From contig JAQGPE010000692.1 in the NCBI GenBank assembly GCA_028293225.1, positions 1 through 7,454 on the forward strand: a stretch of DNA of 7,454 nucleotides. Reading direction: 5' to 3'. Shown here one piece after another: positions 5,682 to 7,454 of the stretch (its first letter is position 1; each line of letters begins with the position of its first letter). The position numbers and the translations under genes are program-made. The notes beneath the pieces are model-generated. The model was not told the origin of the DNA, ran no database searches, and worked only from the letters and a program-made list of their open reading frames with translations. This DNA is from Akkermansiaceae bacterium (lineage in GTDB: Bacteria > Verrucomicrobiota > Verrucomicrobiia > Verrucomicrobiales > Akkermansiaceae).

Positions 5682-6125
5682 TCACTCACCCCTTAGAACC
5701 CCCTGCCACTCCTCAGCGCTGTATTGCTCCCGCTGGAAATCGCAGGCCCGCCGCAGCCACTCTGCAAAGCTGTCCACGGCATGCCCCTCCGCCCCGCCGT
5801 GAAAGGCCGCCACCGCTCCGGGATCGGGCGTGGCCTCGACATAGACAAAAGTCCCGGCGTGCTTGCCCAGACCGAAGCGCCGCACCTCGCCATCCGCCTT
5901 CAACTGCCGCGGCGAGCCGAAGACCGACACGCCATAGGACAGCTCATCCGCACTCCGATACAGTTTCGCGCCGCCGAATTTCAGCACGAACTCCTTGTAG
6001 TCCGCCGGGATGGTGTCGCTGGCGGCGGAGATCAGCTCGCGCATCTCCCCGTCCGCAGGTCCATCCACGCGGTGAAAGCCCGGCGTCTTCACCGCGGCGA
6101 TCTCTTGCTCCAGCCACTCAAACAT
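5682..6125 (-). CDS. SMI1/KNR4 (SUKH)-like protein
   Basis: Encodes 147 aa, typical of a single SUKH domain. The pattern is family-like: an N-terminal helix, ELISAASDTIPADYKEFVLK (residues 31-49) followed by KFGGAKLYR, a strand pair ELSYGVSVFG (61-70), RFGLGKHAGTFVYVEATPDP (83-102) and a C-terminal amphipathic helix DSFAEWLRRACDF (118-130). SUKH proteins bind partner proteins; many are immunity proteins against contact-dependent or polymorphic toxins, others are general regulators as in yeast Smi1. No signal peptide or membrane segment, so cytosolic. ATG at 6123-6125 is the only good start. It lies 16 bp downstream of the zinc metallopeptidase gene on the same strand, so the two are probably co-transcribed, and its 3' end is 9 bp from the convergent MFS stop. 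No adjacent toxin gene is visible. Confidence 0.72.
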   Translation of the reverse strand: MFEWLEQEIAAVKTPGFHRVDGPADGEMRELISAASDTIPADYKEFVLKFGGAKLYRSADELSYGVSVFGSPRQLKADGEVRRFGLGKHAGTFVYVEATPDPGAVAAFHGGAEGHAVDSFAEWLRRACDFQREQYSAEEWQGVLRGE

Positions 6126-6141
6126 CTGGCCGGAGCCTCGC

Positions 6142-7014
6142 TCAGAGATCCTTCGCCTGGAAGGTATTATTGTTCGGATCGAAATGGTCGCTCTGATAGC
6201 CGAGTTTGAACCACTTCACCCGCTGCGCGGAGGTACCGTGCGTGAAAGAGTCCGGCACCACCCGGCCCTGGGTCTCCTTTTGCAGGGTATCGTCGCCGAT
6301 CGCATTGGCGGCGCGGATGCCTTCCTCGATGTCGCCATCCTGCAGGAAATTAAACTTCTCCTGGCCCTTGCGCGCCCACATCCCCGCCAGGAAATCGGCC
6401 TGGAGCTCAAGCCGGACCGATAGCTGGTTCGCCTGCGCTTTGGAGCCGCGGCGCTCGGCTTCCGAGACCTGTTCGGAAATGCCCAGCAGATTCTGGACGT
6501 GGTGCCCCACCTCGTGCGCGATCACATACGCCCTGGCAAAATCCCCCGCCGCGCCGAAGCGCTGGTCCAGTTCGTCAAAGAACGTCAGATCGATGTATAC
6601 CTTCCGGTCGGCCGGACAATAGAACGGGCCCATCTGCGAACTCGCATCGCCGCAGCCGCTGCGCACCGAATCACTGAAAAGCTCCAGGCGCGGCACTTCA
6701 TAGGTCTTGCCCATCTTACTGAACTCGTCCTGCCACACGCCCTCGGTGCTCTTCAGGATCTTCTTCACGAAGGTGTCGGTTTCCTTCTGCTGCGGCGTCA
6801 GCTCCCGCTGCTCGACGCGCGGGCCGGGTGCGGGGCCGCTGCCCTGCATCGAACTCAGCAGCGCCCGTGGATCCCCGCCCAGCAGGTAGACCACCAGCAG
6901 CAGCACCAGGGTGCCGCCCCCCATGGCCATGCCGCGTCCACCACCCCCGCCGCCGCCACCGCTGCCGCGGAGGTCGTCGACATTGTCACTTTCCTGCAAA
7001 TCATCCAGTCGCAT
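6142..7014 (-). CDS. ypfJ: YpfJ-type neutral zinc metallopeptidase (KPN_02809 / PF04228 family)
   Basis: Encodes 290 aa, matching the family length. The N-terminus MRLDDLQESDNVDDLRG followed by a Gly8 run (residues 19-26) and one membrane helix (about 34-46, TLVLLLVVYLLGG) is the hallmark layout of this family: a short cytoplasmic start, a single anchor and an extracytoplasmic peptidase domain. The catalytic motif HEVGHH is at 167-172 (His167, Glu168, His171), with the likely third ligand Glu203 in LELQADFLAG. Cys121 and Cys133 (SGCGDAS, FYCPADRK) bracket another conserved block and may form a disulphide. The terminal family signature SFTHGTSAQR is at 256-265. Physiological substrates of the family are poorly known. 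Start ATG 7012-7014 fits the conserved N-terminus. It heads a two-gene minus-strand unit with the SUKH-like gene and is divergent from the NfeD gene. The symbol marks family resemblance, not proven orthology. Confidence 0.93.
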   Translation of the reverse strand: MRLDDLQESDNVDDLRGSGGGGGGGGRGMAMGGGTLVLLLVVYLLGGDPRALLSSMQGSGPAPGPRVEQRELTPQQKETDTFVKKILKSTEGVWQDEFSKMGKTYEVPRLELFSDSVRSGCGDASSQMGPFYCPADRKVYIDLTFFDELDQRFGAAGDFARAYVIAHEVGHHVQNLLGISEQVSEAERRGSKAQANQLSVRLELQADFLAGMWARKGQEKFNFLQDGDIEEGIRAANAIGDDTLQKETQGRVVPDSFTHGTSAQRVKWFKLGYQSDHFDPNNNTFQAKDL

Positions 7015-7149
7015 GGCTCTTTGTCGGTTTCCGCCACAGTGGAGTGTTTGTGGAAATTCTCAACGGGAAATGGCGTCTCCGCTTCCGACCAACAGGACAA
7101 ATTGTAATTCGCCGCACCCCGCGCACCTGCTACCCCTACCGGTGAACCC
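7015..7149. promoter_or_regulatory. Divergent promoter region of ypfJ-like and nfeD-like genes
   Basis: This 135-bp gap separates two divergent starts. On the plus strand TGTAAT at 7103-7108 is a 5-of-6 match to the -10 consensus, about 42 nt before the nfeD-like ATG; no good -35 is seen at the right distance. On the minus strand no clear paired boxes were found. A small CCAC-A-GTGG palindrome lies near 7035. Neither gene has a convincing Shine-Dalgarno site. Confidence 0.35.
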
Positions 7150-7454
7150 ATGCTCATCGACCCGAAGATCGCCTGGCTCCTTTTCGGAGTCGTCCTTATC
7201 GCCCTGGAGTTTTTCGCTCCCGGCGTGATCCTGGTGTTCTTCGGACTCGGGGCCATTATCGCCTCTCTCACCACCTGGACCGGCCTGACTCCGGAGCTCG
7301 GCGAGCAGACCATGGTCTTCGGCATTTCTTCGCTGGTGCTGCTATTCGGCCTCCGCCACTTCGTGAAGAAGTGGTTCGTCGGTCATACCCAGCACTCCGG
7401 CGGCAATCACGATGACGATTTCACCGGCAAGGAGGCCCGCGTGCTGGTCTCGCT
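7150..7454 (+). CDS. NfeD family membrane protein (short form), 3' end outside the window
   Basis: The first 101 codons are present; the frame is open at the window edge. Three hydrophobic segments are visible at about residues 7-23 (containing ALEFFAPG, a typical NfeD motif), 25-43 and 54-69, followed by a basic KKW turn, a hydrophilic linker (HTQHSGGNHDDD) and FTGKEARVLVS, the usual opening of the C-terminal OB-like domain (strand beginning 'GKEA.V'). This is the layout of the short NfeD/YbbK proteins of about 150 aa, which lack the ClpP-like serine protease domain and act in the inner membrane as partners of stomatin/flotillin-like (SPFH) proteins. An SPFH gene would be expected just downstream, beyond this window. 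ATG 7150 is chosen because it starts directly before the first membrane helix. Confidence 0.88.
   Translation, partial: MLIDPKIAWLLFGVVLIALEFFAPGVILVFFGLGAIIASLTTWTGLTPELGEQTMVFGISSLVLLFGLRHFVKKWFVGHTQHSGGNHDDDFTGKEARVLVS

Noticed and set aside
6937..6960. GC-rich run near the start of the ypfJ-like gene as a possible DNA repeat or slippage site
   Set aside because: It encodes the poly-glycine linker normal for this peptidase family.
1..7454. CRISPR arrays, tRNA or rRNA genes, IS ends, integrase or phage genes
   Set aside because: No regularly spaced repeats, cloverleaf pattern, transposase or recombinase motifs were seen on either strand.

Overview
This 7.45-kb window is a GC-rich bacterial chromosome segment made of ordinary, tightly packed genes. 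There is no tRNA, rRNA, IS element, prophage gene or CRISPR array that I can see. Gene content and style (few recognisable Shine-Dalgarno sites, a KKAA-tailed basic protein, a secreted HSL-type hydrolase, a YpfJ-type metallopeptidase, an MFS carrier of the 'NFFLADVQTGVGPF' type) suggest a Verrucomicrobiota member such as a Luteolibacter relative. That placement is inference from family resemblance, not proof.

Layout, left to right. (1) Positions 1-667, + strand: the 3' part of a SMI1/KNR4 (SUKH)-like gene interrupted by an in-frame TAG. (2) 735-2219, +: an intact M32 metallocarboxypeptidase. (3) A hairpin at 2249-2279 between convergent genes, a probable shared terminator. (4) 2306-3439, -: an exported alpha/beta hydrolase of the hormone-sensitive-lipase type. 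(5) A divergent intergenic region of about 400 bp (3440-3846), with a set of mutually exclusive hairpins in the hydrolase leader and an AT-rich dyad. (6) 3847-4425, +: a small protein with two OB-like repeats and a (KKAA)n tail. Its stop codon directly abuts the ATG of (7), an MFS transporter (4426-5672, +) whose frame breaks at about 4535. (8) 5682-6125, -: a second SMI1/KNR4-like protein, 16 bp downstream of (9) 6142-7014, -: a YpfJ-family zinc metallopeptidase. (10) 7150-7454, +: the 5' part of a short NfeD-family membrane protein, divergent from (9) and cut by the window end.

Functionally the window is a set of small transcription units rather than one pathway: cytosolic peptide trimming (M32), periplasmic ester hydrolysis, a nucleic-acid-binding-like protein co-translated with an efflux-type carrier, and envelope-associated proteases and membrane proteins. 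The best leads are three. First, the MFS frame break falls exactly on a canonical X_XXY_YYZ heptamer (C CCT TTC), and a -1 slip there would restore the family-typical sequence. A one-base deletion or sequencing error is still the simpler explanation. Second, the duplicated OB-like protein with a histone-H1-like tail is coupled to a transporter. Third, the hydrolase leader contains competing hairpins. I did not find convincing evidence of a wholly new biological system.
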